From Nosocomiicoccus ampullae (GTDB lineage: Bacteria > Bacillota > Bacilli > Staphylococcales > Salinicoccaceae), in contig NZ_CP079110.1 of assembly GCF_019357495.1 (NCBI RefSeq), positions 186,001 to 250,000 of the forward strand: a stretch of 64,000 nucleotides of DNA, given 5' to 3'. The notes beneath the pieces were generated by a model that did no database searches, was not told the origin of the DNA, and worked only from the letters and a program-made list of their open reading frames with translations. Positions 45,694-55,120 of the stretch are shown piece after piece. Made by a program: the position numbers and the translations under genes. Position 1 is the first letter of the stretch. Each line of letters opens with the position of its first letter.

Positions 45694-46662
45694 ATGGCAA
45701 AAAAATTATTTCGACTAGACATATTAATAATCGTGCTCATATTCACATCTATACTTTCAATATTTGTCGGTGTGAGTAGTTTGCCGCTGAGTGACATATT
45801 TAATTTAAGCGATCAACAAAAAACAGTTTTATTACATAGCAGAATCCCGCGTACTGTGTCGATTATTATTGCAGGAGCGGCGCTTTCGACGTGTGGTCTT
45901 ATTATGCAACAACTCACGCGTAACAAATTCGTATCACCAACGACAGCAGGAACGATGGAGTGGGCACAGCTTGGTATTTTAATCGGTATGATATTCTTCC
46001 CAGCTGCGAGCATGTTAATGAGATTATCATTCGCGACAGCACTCGCATTAATAGGGACTTTAATTTTTATGCAAATTATTACACGTATTAAATTTAAAGA
46101 TATCATTTTTGTACCACTGATCGGTATTATGCTTGGTGGCGTTGTTTCGAGTGTTGGGACATTTTTAGCACTCCGCACGAATAATTTACAATCTATTTCA
46201 ACTTGGATGCATGGTAGTTTCTCTACACTTGTAACTGGACGATATGAAATTTTATATATTAGTATTCCGTTGTTTATATTAGCAATTTTTTATGCACATC
46301 AATTTACAGTTGCAGGTATGGGAGAAGATTTCTCTAAAAACTTAGGCTTAAATTACAGAAGAGTCGTTAATATTGGCTTATTTATTACTGCAGCGATTAC
46401 AGCAATTGTCGTTGTAACCGTTGGTATGCTTCCGTTTTTAGGGTTAATTGTTCCGAATATCGTTTCGATATTTAGAGGAGATCATCTAAGGAGTACGATT
46501 TTCTTAACCGCAACACTTGGTGGGATATTCGTAATGATATGTGACATTATTGGTCGTGTTATCATTTACCCGTACGAAGTGTCAGTTGGTCTTGTCATTG
46601 CCGTATTCGGTAGTGCAATCTTCCTATTTATGATTTATAGGAGGGTGAAATATGCGGAGTAA
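45694..46662 (+). CDS. sstA: Iron-siderophore ABC permease (FecCD family), SstA-like
   Basis: A 322-residue permease with about nine to ten helices. The FecCD hallmarks are RIPRTVSIIIAGAALSTCGLIMQQLTRN (shown by the R-P-R loop and GxxLxxxGxxxQ pattern) and GMLPFLGLIVPNIVSIFRGDHLR near the C-terminus, the ATPase-coupling loop. It overlaps the second permease by 11 nt. Together with the next three genes it matches staphylococcal SstABCD, importer of catechol-type siderophores; naming is by similarity of the SBP and gene order. Confidence 0.85.
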   Translation: MAKKLFRLDILIIVLIFTSILSIFVGVSSLPLSDIFNLSDQQKTVLLHSRIPRTVSIIIAGAALSTCGLIMQQLTRNKFVSPTTAGTMEWAQLGILIGMIFFPAASMLMRLSFATALALIGTLIFMQIITRIKFKDIIFVPLIGIMLGGVVSSVGTFLALRTNNLQSISTWMHGSFSTLVTGRYEILYISIPLFILAIFYAHQFTVAGMGEDFSKNLGLNYRRVVNIGLFITAAITAIVVVTVGMLPFLGLIVPNIVSIFRGDHLRSTIFLTATLGGIFVMICDIIGRVIIYPYEVSVGLVIAVFGSAIFLFMIYRRVKYAE

Positions 46663-47614
46663 TAAAAAGCTCAATATACAACTGATAGTACTCGCATTAA
46701 TTGCGTTAGCGTTAATCGCATTTTACATGTTTTACGGCTTAAATTTTAAAATTTTACATTATCAGTTGCCATCAAGAGTGTTAAGAACGGCTGCGATTAT
46801 CGTTGTAGCGACTGCAATCGCAGTTTCTACAGTGATATTTCAAACGATTGTTAAAAATAGAATTATCACCCCAACAATAATGGGACTTGATTCAGTCTAT
46901 GTATTTATACAAACGACGATTGTATTTATTGCAGGAGTGAGTTCACCATTATTATTAAATAGTGCATACAACTATTTTTTAAGTATGGCTATACTCGTTA
47001 TTTTTACAGTAATCGTATTTAAATACTTATTCAAAATGACGAGAAACAACGTATTTATATTATTATTAATCGGTATTATACTTGGTACATTTTTCGGAAA
47101 CTTAGCGACATTTATGCAAGTGTTAATTAGTCCAGAAGACTTCCTCGTATTACAAGGGCAACTGTTCGGCTCTTTTACATCGATTAATGAGACATTGTTA
47201 TACATCACACTCGGAATTGTGAGCATAATGGTGATTATTATTTTACTCGATTTTTCATCACTCGATGTGATGTCACTTGGTAGAGATCATGCAATCAACC
47301 TCGGAATTAACTATGATCGTAAAGTATCTGAACTTCTTATTATTGTTGCGATACTTGTGTCAGCATCAACAGCACTTGTCGGTCCGATTATGTTTTTAGG
47401 ACTTTTAGTCATTAACCTTGCACATGAAGTGTTAAAAACATATAAACACTTCTACATCATTATAGGAACGACATTAATTAGTGTTATCGCACTTTTAATC
47501 GGTCAAATGGTTGTACAGTTTGTATTTAAGAATAACATTGAACTAAGTGTTATCATTAACTTAGTAGGTGGGGTGTACTTCATCTATTTAATGCTAAGGA
47601 GGAGTAAGGCTTGA
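46652..47614 (+). CDS. sstB: Iron-siderophore ABC permease (FecCD family), SstB-like
   Basis: A 320-residue second permease. It shows LPSRVLRTAAIIVVATAIAV with FQTIVKNRIITPTIMGLDS at the N-terminal repeat and ALVGPIMFLGLLVINLAHEVLKTYKH at the coupling loop. Two different FecCD subunits suggest a heterodimeric permease, as in FatCD, YclNO and SstAB. GGAGGG precedes the ATG inside the end of the first gene. Confidence 0.85.
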   Translation: MRSNKKLNIQLIVLALIALALIAFYMFYGLNFKILHYQLPSRVLRTAAIIVVATAIAVSTVIFQTIVKNRIITPTIMGLDSVYVFIQTTIVFIAGVSSPLLLNSAYNYFLSMAILVIFTVIVFKYLFKMTRNNVFILLLIGIILGTFFGNLATFMQVLISPEDFLVLQGQLFGSFTSINETLLYITLGIVSIMVIIILLDFSSLDVMSLGRDHAINLGINYDRKVSELLIIVAILVSASTALVGPIMFLGLLVINLAHEVLKTYKHFYIIIGTTLISVIALLIGQMVVQFVFKNNIELSVIINLVGGVYFIYLMLRRSKA

Positions 47615-48408
47615 TTCAAATAAAAGGTCTTTCTAAGGCGTATGGTAACAAAAAAGTAGTAGATAACGTATCTCTCGATATAGAAAAAGGTAAACTGATG
47701 TCACTTATCGGCCCAAACGGTGCAGGTAAAAGTACAGTTATTTCAATGGTGACACGTTTAATGGATAAAAATAGCGGAGAAGTTTTGTTAGAAGGTGAAA
47801 ACTTATTTACAAAACCAGATAACGAACTCGCTAAAAAAATCTCTATTTTAAAACAGAGTAACCATTTAAATTTAAATATTACAGTTAGAGAACTGATTGC
47901 ATTTGGTCGTTACCCATATTGTAAAGGTCGACTGAAAGCAGAAGATAACGAAAAAATTGACGAAGCCATTAAATATATGGGACTTCAAGATTTAGAAGAT
48001 CGTATGATTGATGAGTTATCCGGTGGTCAACGTCAACGTGCGTATATTGCGATGACTATCGCACAAGATACGGAGTACATCTTTTTAGATGAACCATTGA
48101 ATAACTTAGATATGAAACACTCGGTTCAAATTATGCAAATTTTACGTAGATTATGCCGAGAAAGAAACAAGACGATTATTATTGTAATCCACGATATTAA
48201 CTTCGCGTCATGTTACTCGGATAATATCGCTGCATTAAAAGATGGTAAACTTCAAATTTCGGGTACGAAAGATGAAGTCATCCAAGAAGATATTTTACGA
48301 GATATTTATGATATGGATATTCAAATACAAAGCGTATGTGGTCACCAAATTTGTATATACTTTGATGGTGAAGCAGCAGAATCACGTCAAGTATTTGGGG
48401 GCGTATAA
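47611..48408 (+). CDS. sstC: Iron-siderophore ABC ATP-binding protein, SstC-like
   Basis: A 265-residue FecE-type ATPase beginning at TTG 47611, which overlaps the permease stop, behind AGGAGG. Walker A GPNGAGKSTVI (about 33-43), Q-loop ILKQSNHLN, signature ELSGGQRQRAYIAMTIAQD, Walker B YIFLDEPLNNLD, switch VIHDINFA. A roughly 80-nt spacer with a hairpin separates it from the binding protein gene. Confidence 0.92.
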   Translation: MIQIKGLSKAYGNKKVVDNVSLDIEKGKLMSLIGPNGAGKSTVISMVTRLMDKNSGEVLLEGENLFTKPDNELAKKISILKQSNHLNLNITVRELIAFGRYPYCKGRLKAEDNEKIDEAIKYMGLQDLEDRMIDELSGGQRQRAYIAMTIAQDTEYIFLDEPLNNLDMKHSVQIMQILRRLCRERNKTIIIVIHDINFASCYSDNIAALKDGKLQISGTKDEVIQEDILRDIYDMDIQIQSVCGHQICIYFDGEAAESRQVFGGV

Positions 48409-48421
48409 AAAATACCATTTA

Positions 48422-48466
48422 AGGAGGTGATGAGTGCGCTACAACTTGAAATTTAGTGGGGGCTAA
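48422..48466 (+). other. Candidate 10-codon reading frame with a perfect Shine-Dalgarno
   Basis: AAGGAGGTGA (48421-48430), an unusually complete anti-SD match, is followed 6 nt after AGGAGG by GTG 48434, which opens MRYNLKFSGG and stops at 48466. The binding protein gene has its own site at 48474-48479, so the first site appears dedicated to this short frame. An alternative ATG at 48430 gives an 8-codon frame but is only 2 nt from AGGAGG. Translation is unproven. Confidence 0.4.
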
Positions 48467-48470
48467 ATTT
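48449..48470 (+). other. Intercistronic hairpin before the binding protein gene
   Basis: Perfect 8-bp stem AAATTTAG (48449-48456) with CTAAATTT (48463-48470), TGGGGG loop, no T-run, placed just upstream of the sstD ribosome binding site. It overlaps the stop of the short frame. It could be an mRNA stabiliser or processing site that raises binding-protein expression. Confidence 0.5.
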
Positions 48471-48486
48471 AGAAAGGAAAGTTTAA

Positions 48487-49545
48487 ATGAACATTAAAAA
48501 ATTATCAGCATTAGTTTTATTATTTTTAGGAATTATCGTGCTTTCAGCGTGTAGTAGTGATGCAACATCAGAAGAGAGTAGCGACGAAAGTAGCTCAGAA
48601 AAAGAAACAATTTCTTACGAAAATAAATTCGATATGAGATTAACAGACAAGCCGGATGGAGACACAGAAGCAGTCAATGAAACGATTGACGTCCCTAAAA
48701 ACTCAGAAAAAGTCGTGTTATTAGATATTGGTGTAGCATCTACATTTGATGCACTTGACTTAGAAGATAATATTATTGGATTAACAAAAGGAGATAACAA
48801 GTCTTCATTAGGTGAAGACCTTGAAACTTTTAAAGATGACAAGTATGCAAATCTTGGTGGTTTAAAAGAGCCTGACTACGAAAAAATTGCAGAATTAGAT
48901 CCAGAAATTATTATGACTGGTGCACGTCAAACAAATAAAGATACGATTGAAGAATTAAAAAAAGCTGCGCCTAATGCAGTAGTCATTAACGTTGCAGCAC
49001 AATCAGATAATTTCTTTAACGATATTAAAGATATGACAAGCTTTATTGGTCAATTATACGACAAAGAAACAGAAGCAGATGAACTTAACAAAGAATTAGA
49101 TGAAAAAATCGATGAAACTAATCAAGCAGTTAATGAAAATGATAAAACGATGATGTTCATCCAAACAAATGGTGGCGACTTATCACTTCATGGTCCAGGT
49201 GGACGCTATGATTACTTATATCATCCAATTGGATTTGAAGCATCTGGTGAAGAACCTGATCAAGAAAAAACAGCATCACACGGTAACCAAATTTCTTATG
49301 AGTACATCTCGAAACAAAATCCAGGTATCGTACTAGTTATGGATAGAGGTGCAGCGATTAGTAATGGTAAAGACGCAACTAAAGTTGACGTAATTAAAAC
49401 AGATGTTACAAACAACGTTGATGCAGTTAAAGATGACAATATCTTTGAATTAGACTCAGTTAGATGGTACTTAAATTCTGGTGGTCATATTACAGCTATG
49501 AAGCAACTGGAAGAAATCGAAGAGATTTTAAGTGAAGTTAAATAA
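48487..49545 (+). CDS. sstD: Siderophore-binding lipoprotein, SstD-like
   Basis: A 352-residue substrate-binding lipoprotein. The signal ends in LSAC (Cys22), then a Ser/Glu-rich linker and the class III binding fold. VDVPKNSEKVVLLDIG-type and KYANLGGLKEPDYEKIAELDPEIIMTG segments, then GPGGRYDYLYHPIGF and GIVLVMDRGAAIS, closely parallel staphylococcal SstD and Bacillus YclQ, which bind iron-catecholates and petrobactin-type siderophores. AAAGGAAAG ribosome binding site. It ends the Fur-controlled operon. Confidence 0.88.
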   Translation: MNIKKLSALVLLFLGIIVLSACSSDATSEESSDESSSEKETISYENKFDMRLTDKPDGDTEAVNETIDVPKNSEKVVLLDIGVASTFDALDLEDNIIGLTKGDNKSSLGEDLETFKDDKYANLGGLKEPDYEKIAELDPEIIMTGARQTNKDTIEELKKAAPNAVVINVAAQSDNFFNDIKDMTSFIGQLYDKETEADELNKELDEKIDETNQAVNENDKTMMFIQTNGGDLSLHGPGGRYDYLYHPIGFEASGEEPDQEKTASHGNQISYEYISKQNPGIVLVMDRGAAISNGKDATKVDVIKTDVTNNVDAVKDDNIFELDSVRWYLNSGGHITAMKQLEEIEEILSEVK

Positions 49546-49546
49546 T

Positions 49547-49584
49547 AAAAATCCGAATCAAGATTATTCTTGATTCGGATTTTT
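49547..49584. terminator. Bidirectional terminator between sstD and murB
   Basis: Stem AATCCGAATCAAGA (49550-49563) with TCTTGATTCGGATT (49568-49581), TTAT loop. It overlaps the last codons of the minus-strand murB. Confidence 0.92.
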
Positions 49585-50487
49585 TGTATGTTCACCGATA
49601 ATTCTTACTTCACGCTGTAACTCGACATCAAATTTCTCTTTAACAACTTTTTGAACGTAGTGAATTAATTCTTCGTAATCACTACCTGTACCGTTATCGA
49701 TATTGACCATAAATCCAGCATGTTTTTTAGATACTTCAACACCACCAATTCGATGTCCTTGAAGTTTACTATCTTGAATAAGCTTTCCAGCAAAATGTCC
49801 CGGTGGTCTTTGGAACACTGATCCACATGACGGCAGTTCAAGTGGCTGTTTACTTTCACGTAATCGAGTGAGTTCTGTCATTACAGCATTGATTTCATCT
49901 ATATTACCTTCAGCAAGCTTAAACGTTGCCTCGACGACTAAATATCCATTTTCTTGGACGATACTTTGTCTATATCCAAGGTGTAATTCATCGCGGTGAA
50001 GTGTTAGTAATTCACCTTCAGGTGTAACGACTTTAACTTCTTCTAGGCAGTCTTTTAGTTCACCACCATACGCACCAGCATTCATATACACAGCGCCCCC
50101 GACGCTACCAGGAATACCACAAGCAAACTCTAAACCAGTGAGTGATTCATCTCTTGCAAAGCGAGATACGTCGATAATTCGACTTCCACTACCAGCGATA
50201 ATATAATCTCCTTCACGTTTAATGTCTTTTAGTTCTAGCGTATTTAAAACGATGCCTCGAATACCACCGTCACGAATAATTAAGTTAGAACCATTTCCTA
50301 GATACGTTAAAGGAATGTTATGTTCTCGCGCAAAATGGATAGTTTCCATTGCATCGTGTATATTATATACTGTAATATAGTAATCTGCGATACCGCCTGT
50401 GTGCGAGTACGTGTAGTTTTTTAAAGGTTCATTTACTTTAATAGAAGAACCATTTAGTTTTTCACGTAAGGATTTTTCAATATTCAT
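49564..50487 (-). CDS. murB: UDP-N-acetylenolpyruvoylglucosamine reductase
   Basis: A 307-residue flavoenzyme that reduces UDP-GlcNAc-enolpyruvate to UDP-MurNAc for peptidoglycan. FAD-binding features are [28 protein letters not shown] and [20 protein letters not shown]; the catalytic Ser is in [13 protein letters not shown], with [14 protein letters not shown] and HAGFMVN following, as in type II MurB. AAAGGAC upstream of the start. Confidence 0.96.
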   Translation of the reverse strand: MNIEKSLREKLNGSSIKVNEPLKNYTYSHTGGIADYYITVYNIHDAMETIHFAREHNIPLTYLGNGSNLIIRDGGIRGIVLNTLELKDIKREGDYIIAGSGSRIIDVSRFARDESLTGLEFACGIPGSVGGAVYMNAGAYGGELKDCLEEVKVVTPEGELLTLHRDELHLGYRQSIVQENGYLVVEATFKLAEGNIDEINAVMTELTRLRESKQPLELPSCGSVFQRPPGHFAGKLIQDSKLQGHRIGGVEVSKKHAGFMVNIDNGTGSDYEELIHYVQKVVKEKFDVELQREVRIIGEHTKNPNQE

Positions 50488-50586
50488 AATTAAAGTCCTT
50501 TCTAAAATGAATCAATTACTATTATAAACATGTATATAAAAAAAGACTAGAATAACCATGCAGATTAAGAGGGGTGTAACTCTAGC

Positions 50587-51480
50587 ATGTATAAGATATT
50601 TAAAGTCGCAACACTTTCAATAATTGTATTACTCCTTTGTGCGTGTCGTTCATCGTTAAGTAATGATCTCGAAATGTACGAATCTTCGATGAAAAAAATA
50701 TATGCGCTCGATAAAAAGTATTATGAACATTTATCTGAAATAGATTTAGAAAAAATTGAACATGTCAGTACGAGAACTGAAAAAGATATTGAAAGAAGTG
50801 AAGTCGATAAGCTAAAGAAAAATATCGATGACAATCTTATTCCAATTTCTGAAGAGATGGTTGAAGAACTAGAAAAAATTGACATTACAAATGAAGAAAT
50901 TAAAAAAATTCATAAAGACTATGCTGAAAGTATACATCTAAAAGAATCTTTTTCTAAAGAACTCGGAGCTGGTACAGATCTTTTCATTGCATATGAAGAA
51001 TCGACAGATCAACTGATTAAAGACAGTGAAGCGGTGAGTGCTGCTAAAGAAGAGCGTCAAAGTATTATTCAAAAAGATCATTCTAAACAAGCGAACAATG
51101 AAATTGATGAAGTTATAGATATCGTCAACGAAAAAAGTAAAGAATTAGAAGACAACGTGACGTTACTTCAAGGTGATGACGATGCAGATGAAAAAGAAAG
51201 AATCGTAGAAGAAGTACTAATGCCAATTTTAGATGATCAAATCGAAAAGCTAAATCAACTGTCACTTGAAACAGATGATGCTAAAGCAGTGCGTAGTATG
51301 AGTCTAGAGATGTTTTACACGTTTAAGTCTTATTACCGTGAAAGAATTAATATCATTAAAATTTACGAAGAAGAGCAAGATATTCAAACTCAAAAAAGTA
51401 TTTCTAAAATCGAGACGTTTAAAAAATTAGATGATACGTATCACGAAGAATTAAATAAATTAAAAGAAGAAACAAAATAA
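50587..51480 (+). CDS. YkyA-like lipoprotein
   Basis: A 297-residue lipoprotein with lipobox LCAC (Cys20) and an almost entirely helical, charged, coiled-coil-rich remainder. The EMYESSMKKIYALDKKYYEHL start after the lipid Cys is typical of YkyA-family putative cell-wall-binding lipoproteins of Bacilli. Function is unknown; it should sit on the outer face of the membrane. AGAGGGG precedes the ATG. Confidence 0.68.
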   Translation: MYKIFKVATLSIIVLLLCACRSSLSNDLEMYESSMKKIYALDKKYYEHLSEIDLEKIEHVSTRTEKDIERSEVDKLKKNIDDNLIPISEEMVEELEKIDITNEEIKKIHKDYAESIHLKESFSKELGAGTDLFIAYEESTDQLIKDSEAVSAAKEERQSIIQKDHSKQANNEIDEVIDIVNEKSKELEDNVTLLQGDDDADEKERIVEEVLMPILDDQIEKLNQLSLETDDAKAVRSMSLEMFYTFKSYYRERINIIKIYEEEQDIQTQKSISKIETFKKLDDTYHEELNKLKEETK

Positions 51481-51508
51481 ACTGCACGTCGTGCAGTTTA
51501 TTATTTTT
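51478..51508. terminator. Hairpin terminator between convergent genes
   Basis: Stem AAACTGCACG (51481-51490) with CGTGCAGTTT (51492-51501); T-rich on the plus strand, A-rich upstream. Confidence 0.75.
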
Positions 51509-51740
51509 TATCGTTAAGTTGGTCATATGGATTGTCCATTTTACCTTCCCTAATTCGAGAAATGACAATATTTCTTGAAATTACTGTTACAATCCAAAAG
51601 GCAAATACGACGACAAAAATCCAAGAGACTAACGCATTGTTTTGAAAATCTAAAACAAATAAAAATACGATGATTAAAAGTGTAGCGTTAATCGTATCTA
51701 AAATTGTCCAGCGTTTTAATTCTTTAGGCACTATATTCAC
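51501..51740 (-). CDS. Small two-TM membrane protein
   Basis: A 79-residue protein with two hydrophobic helices (about 14-32 and 36-54) and a charged C-terminal tail (REGKMDNPYDQLNDKK). GAAAGGGTG lies before the start. No family recognised. Confidence 0.6.
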   Translation of the reverse strand: MNIVPKELKRWTILDTINATLLIIVFLFVLDFQNNALVSWIFVVVFAFWIVTVISRNIVISRIREGKMDNPYDQLNDKK

Positions 51741-51827
51741 CCTTTCATATTGTTTTTATTGTATTTTAATTTGATTTTAACAATAAACCGTGATAAATTA
51801 ATTAAAGTTAATAAGGAGTTGTTCAAG

Positions 51828-52148
51828 ATGTTAACAAAGATAACATCAATCGAGTCATTTGACCGATTGCTCGAAGAGAAACCATACTTTTACTTTATGA
51901 AACATAGCGACACTTGTCCAATATCTGCGAGAGCATTTGATGAGTTTCAAAAGTTTCACTATGAACGTGATATCGATGGTTTTTATTTAGTCGTTCGAGA
52001 ACATAGAGAACTTTCAAATTACATTGCTGAAAAATTTAATATTAAACATGAATCACCACAAGCATTTTACTTTGAAAATGGCGAAGTCAAGTGGCATGAT
52101 TCTCATGGTAAGATAACAGTTCAAGCACTTGGAAGTGTTGAAGATTAA
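51828..52148 (+). CDS. brxC: Bacilliredoxin-like protein BrxC (YtxJ family)
   Basis: A 106-residue thioredoxin-fold protein starting at ATG 51828 behind AAGGAG; the longer reading from 51750 lacks such a site. The single-Cys motif FMKHSDTCPISARAF matches the TCPIS motif of YtxJ, a monothiol bacilliredoxin that removes bacillithiol from proteins. The cis-Pro loop is SPQAFYF. Confidence 0.9.
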   Translation: MLTKITSIESFDRLLEEKPYFYFMKHSDTCPISARAFDEFQKFHYERDIDGFYLVVREHRELSNYIAEKFNIKHESPQAFYFENGEVKWHDSHGKITVQALGSVED

Positions 52149-52178
52149 AGCAGGAATTTTATTCCTGCTTTTTTTTAA
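52146..52178 (+). terminator. Rho-independent terminator after brxC
   Basis: Stem AAGCAGGAAT (52148-52157) with ATTCCTGCTT (52161-52170) and a T8 run. Confidence 0.92.
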
Positions 52179-53228
52179 TTATCCAATAGGTGCAAACATA
52201 ATCCGGTTTTGCCCTTGTTTTTTTGCGGCAAACAGCATATTGTCCGCTTCACGAATAATATCTTTTTTGACGTTTTTATTTTCTGTTTTAAAGCCGATAC
52301 CAATGGACACTGTCATGTTGATGACGTGTGTATTATCCACGTGAAATTTTGTTGATTCAACAGCATTTCGAATCGCTTCAGCGAGTCTCACAGTTTGGTC
52401 AAAAGAAATATCTGGAATCACCATTGAAAACTCTTCGCCTGTACTTCTAAATAACTTTCCACCAGTTGGGATGTGGTTATTTAATAAACGAGCGACTTGT
52501 TTAATCAACTGGTCTCCAGTTTCATAACCTTGCATATCGTTAAACAGTTTAAAGTTATCGATATCAATTAATAGAATACTGACTGTTTCATTCTTTTTAA
52601 ATGCATCATCTATAAAACGATCGAGCATTCTTACGTTACCAAGACTAGTGAGTGAATCATAATACTGATATTTCTCTTGATTTATAAAATGAGTAAATAT
52701 TTTGTCGATATCTTCGTACACTTTAATCACTAATATTGTTGCACATAATGAGAAAATGAAAAATGCAACTAACGTTTTGTCACTAATAGGTGTAACAAAC
52801 GCGTATAATAAAATTAAGTAAATGACTGTAAATAAGCCACTGGATAATATCGTAACACTCATTTTCGGAGTTTTTATAAACGGCACGATCAATTGATACA
52901 CAGTAATTAAAGCTAAAAATATGATGAACTGAACGAGGTCATATTGAAACAGAAAATAGTAAAACATAAAAACGATAACTACTGATAATAGCTTATACTG
53001 AATTTTGTTGTATAAGAATAATAAGAGCATCGGTATGTAGTAAAACGACAACGTCACATCACCAATATAGAGTGGAATGATGAGAGAAAATATAGCGAGT
53101 GTGGTCATCATTACACTTTGAAATAAGTTTTTATTTTTAACGCCTTTTCTAAAATAATATTGTAATCGGTAAAATACATATATGCCACTTATGATTAAAG
53201 CGATATTTAAGATGAATTTTAAAATCAT
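52179..53228 (-). CDS. Membrane GGDEF-domain protein with altered active-site motif (GdpS-like)
   Basis: A 349-residue protein with about six N-terminal helices (to residue 172) and a C-terminal GGDEF domain (DSLTSLGNVRMLDRF; LLIDIDNFKLFNDMQGYETGDQLI). The signature loop reads TGEEF (263-267) instead of GG[DE]EF. Staphylococci carry one similar protein, GdpS, in the same neighbourhood. A change at the first Gly would be expected to weaken or abolish diguanylate cyclase activity, so a structural or regulatory role is likely. Confidence 0.85.
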   Translation of the reverse strand: MILKFILNIALIISGIYVFYRLQYYFRKGVKNKNLFQSVMMTTLAIFSLIIPLYIGDVTLSFYYIPMLLLFLYNKIQYKLLSVVIVFMFYYFLFQYDLVQFIIFLALITVYQLIVPFIKTPKMSVTILSSGLFTVIYLILLYAFVTPISDKTLVAFFIFSLCATILVIKVYEDIDKIFTHFINQEKYQYYDSLTSLGNVRMLDRFIDDAFKKNETVSILLIDIDNFKLFNDMQGYETGDQLIKQVARLLNNHIPTGGKLFRSTGEEFSMVIPDISFDQTVRLAEAIRNAVESTKFHVDNTHVINMTVSIGIGFKTENKNVKKDIIREADNMLFAAKKQGQNRIMFAPIG

Positions 53229-53356
53229 TATTGAAACCGCCTTTCAAAAGTCCCGGTAATATTATACACCGTTTTAAGTGAAATAGAAATGAAGTGAGAT
53301 GAGTATTTAAACGAAATTTATGATATAGTATATAAGAATAATTAGCAGGTGAGGGT

Positions 53357-54409
53357 ATGTATACATTATTTCTTTTAATATTATCTGCAATCATATCTTT
53401 CATCGTTGCACCGATATTTATAAAACTGAGCTATAAGTTTGGATATGTAGATTATCCAAACCATAGAAAACAACATTCAAAACCGATGCCATTCTCAGGT
53501 GGTATATCGATATTTGTATCTTTTGTAATTACATTAATTATTGCGCGTCCAATGGAAGTAGAATATATGCCGATTATACTTGGTGGTGGATTAATCGTCC
53601 TTATTGGTATTATTGACGATAAGTATGATTTAAAACCAAGTGTAAAATTTATTGGCCAACTTGTCGTTATAACGATTCCAGTCATGTTTGGAATTGTCAT
53701 TGATACGATTACTCCGTTTGGTATTACAGTAGACTTCGGAGTGTTTGCGATACCGTTTACTTATTTATGGATTGCGGTCATCATTAATGCGATTAACTTA
53801 ATCGACGGTTTAGATGGTTTAGCATCTGGTGTAACGATCATTGCATTAGCAAGTATTGCAGTCATTGGTATTTTACAAAACAATATATTTGTCATGATGA
53901 TTAGTGTGATATTAATCGGATCGACACTTGGAGTATTATATTATAATTTCTATCCGGCAAAATTATTTTTAGGCGATAACGGATCGATGTTTTTAGGTTA
54001 CGTACTCGGTGTACTATCGATTTTAGGATTTAAAAATATTACGTTTTTCTCAATCTTATTCCCAATCATCATTTTAGGGGTGCCTTTTATCGATATTATA
54101 TTTGCAGCAGTGAGACGTTATAGAGAAGGCGTATCATTAACGCGAGCAGATAGAGGGCATTTACATCATAAGTTGCAGTACTTAGGGTTCACACATCGTC
54201 AAAGTGTGATTTTACTATACTTTATGGCCGCATTATTTGCGATAGCGTCCGTAATTTTATATTTATCAACAATTACAGGTGCAGTATTAATTTGTTTACT
54301 ACTGATATTATCTGTTGTCATAATCGTAGAAGCGACGGATTTAATTGGAACAAACCGCCGCCCAATTTTACGATTTGTTAAACGAATGTTTATATATATG
54401 TCTCGTTAA
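53357..54409 (+). CDS. tagO: Undecaprenyl-phosphate GlcNAc-1-phosphate transferase TagO
   Basis: A 350-residue polytopic enzyme of the WecA/MraY family that starts wall teichoic acid synthesis by loading GlcNAc-1-P on undecaprenyl phosphate. Motifs are DYPNHRKQHSKPMPFSGG, the DDKYDLKPSVKF aspartates, NAINLIDGLDGLASG, FLGDNGSMFLGY and the RADRGHLHHKL C-terminal loop. CAGGTGAGGG lies before the ATG. Its stop overlaps the convergent yigZ stop. Confidence 0.93.
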   Translation: MYTLFLLILSAIISFIVAPIFIKLSYKFGYVDYPNHRKQHSKPMPFSGGISIFVSFVITLIIARPMEVEYMPIILGGGLIVLIGIIDDKYDLKPSVKFIGQLVVITIPVMFGIVIDTITPFGITVDFGVFAIPFTYLWIAVIINAINLIDGLDGLASGVTIIALASIAVIGILQNNIFVMMISVILIGSTLGVLYYNFYPAKLFLGDNGSMFLGYVLGVLSILGFKNITFFSILFPIIILGVPFIDIIFAAVRRYREGVSLTRADRGHLHHKLQYLGFTHRQSVILLYFMAALFAIASVILYLSTITGAVLICLLLILSVVIIVEATDLIGTNRRPILRFVKRMFIYMSR

Positions 54410-55041
54410 ACGAGTGTGCGTTCTGCCATTTCTACTTCTGAAGTAGTCATCGTAAACGTATCACTCGTTATTTTTTGTAGTTCGCTTTCTACACTTTCTA
54501 CTTTTTCTTCAGGAATGATGAGATCATAACTCACTTTGTCTGTATATTGTTGATTTCTAATTTCAATATTTTCTTGTTCTAAAAAGTATTCAAATCGACT
54601 TGTAAACGTATAGTCAAGTAACACTGTTGCAGGTATCATCGGAACAAGATATACTTTACCACTCGCTTTTACTGCTTCAGCAGCCCCACTTGAATACGCG
54701 CGAATTAAACCACCTGCACCAAGTTTTATTCCCCCGAAATAACGCGTAACAACGACAGTCGTGTTGTATAATTCTTCACGCTTTAATACTTCTAAAATAG
54801 GAATTCCAGCAGTTCCTTGTGGTTCGCCATCGTCATCTGCACGCTGGATGAGTGCGTTCTCTCCGATAATATACGCACTACAATTATGCGTAGCGTCACG
54901 GTGTTTTTCTTTAATTGTATCAATAAATTCTTTTGCGTCGTCTTCAGTTTCAGTACGTGCAATATAAGATATAAAAGTTGAACGTTTAATATCTATTTCT
55001 GTCGACGTGTCTAGTTTATTCATATAAATTTGTTCCATCAT
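54406..55041 (-). CDS. YigZ/IMPACT family protein
   Basis: A 211-residue protein with the UPF0029 domain: STFISYIARTETEDDAKEFI, then HRDATHNCSAYIIG, ADDDGEPQGTAGIPILEVL and VVVTRYFGGIKLGAGGLIRAYSSG, all diagnostic. The C-terminal ferredoxin-like DUF1949 domain follows. The biochemical role is unsettled. In staphylococci this gene also sits beside tagO. Confidence 0.92.
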   Translation of the reverse strand: MMEQIYMNKLDTSTEIDIKRSTFISYIARTETEDDAKEFIDTIKEKHRDATHNCSAYIIGENALIQRADDDGEPQGTAGIPILEVLKREELYNTTVVVTRYFGGIKLGAGGLIRAYSSGAAEAVKASGKVYLVPMIPATVLLDYTFTSRFEYFLEQENIEIRNQQYTDKVSYDLIIPEEKVESVESELQKITSDTFTMTTSEVEMAERTLV

Positions 55042-55120
55042 TTACACCTCTTTAAAACAGTTTAACATAGGGTGATTTTAGTGTACTATATAATGGAGTG
55101 CTAATATGTGAGGGATATAT

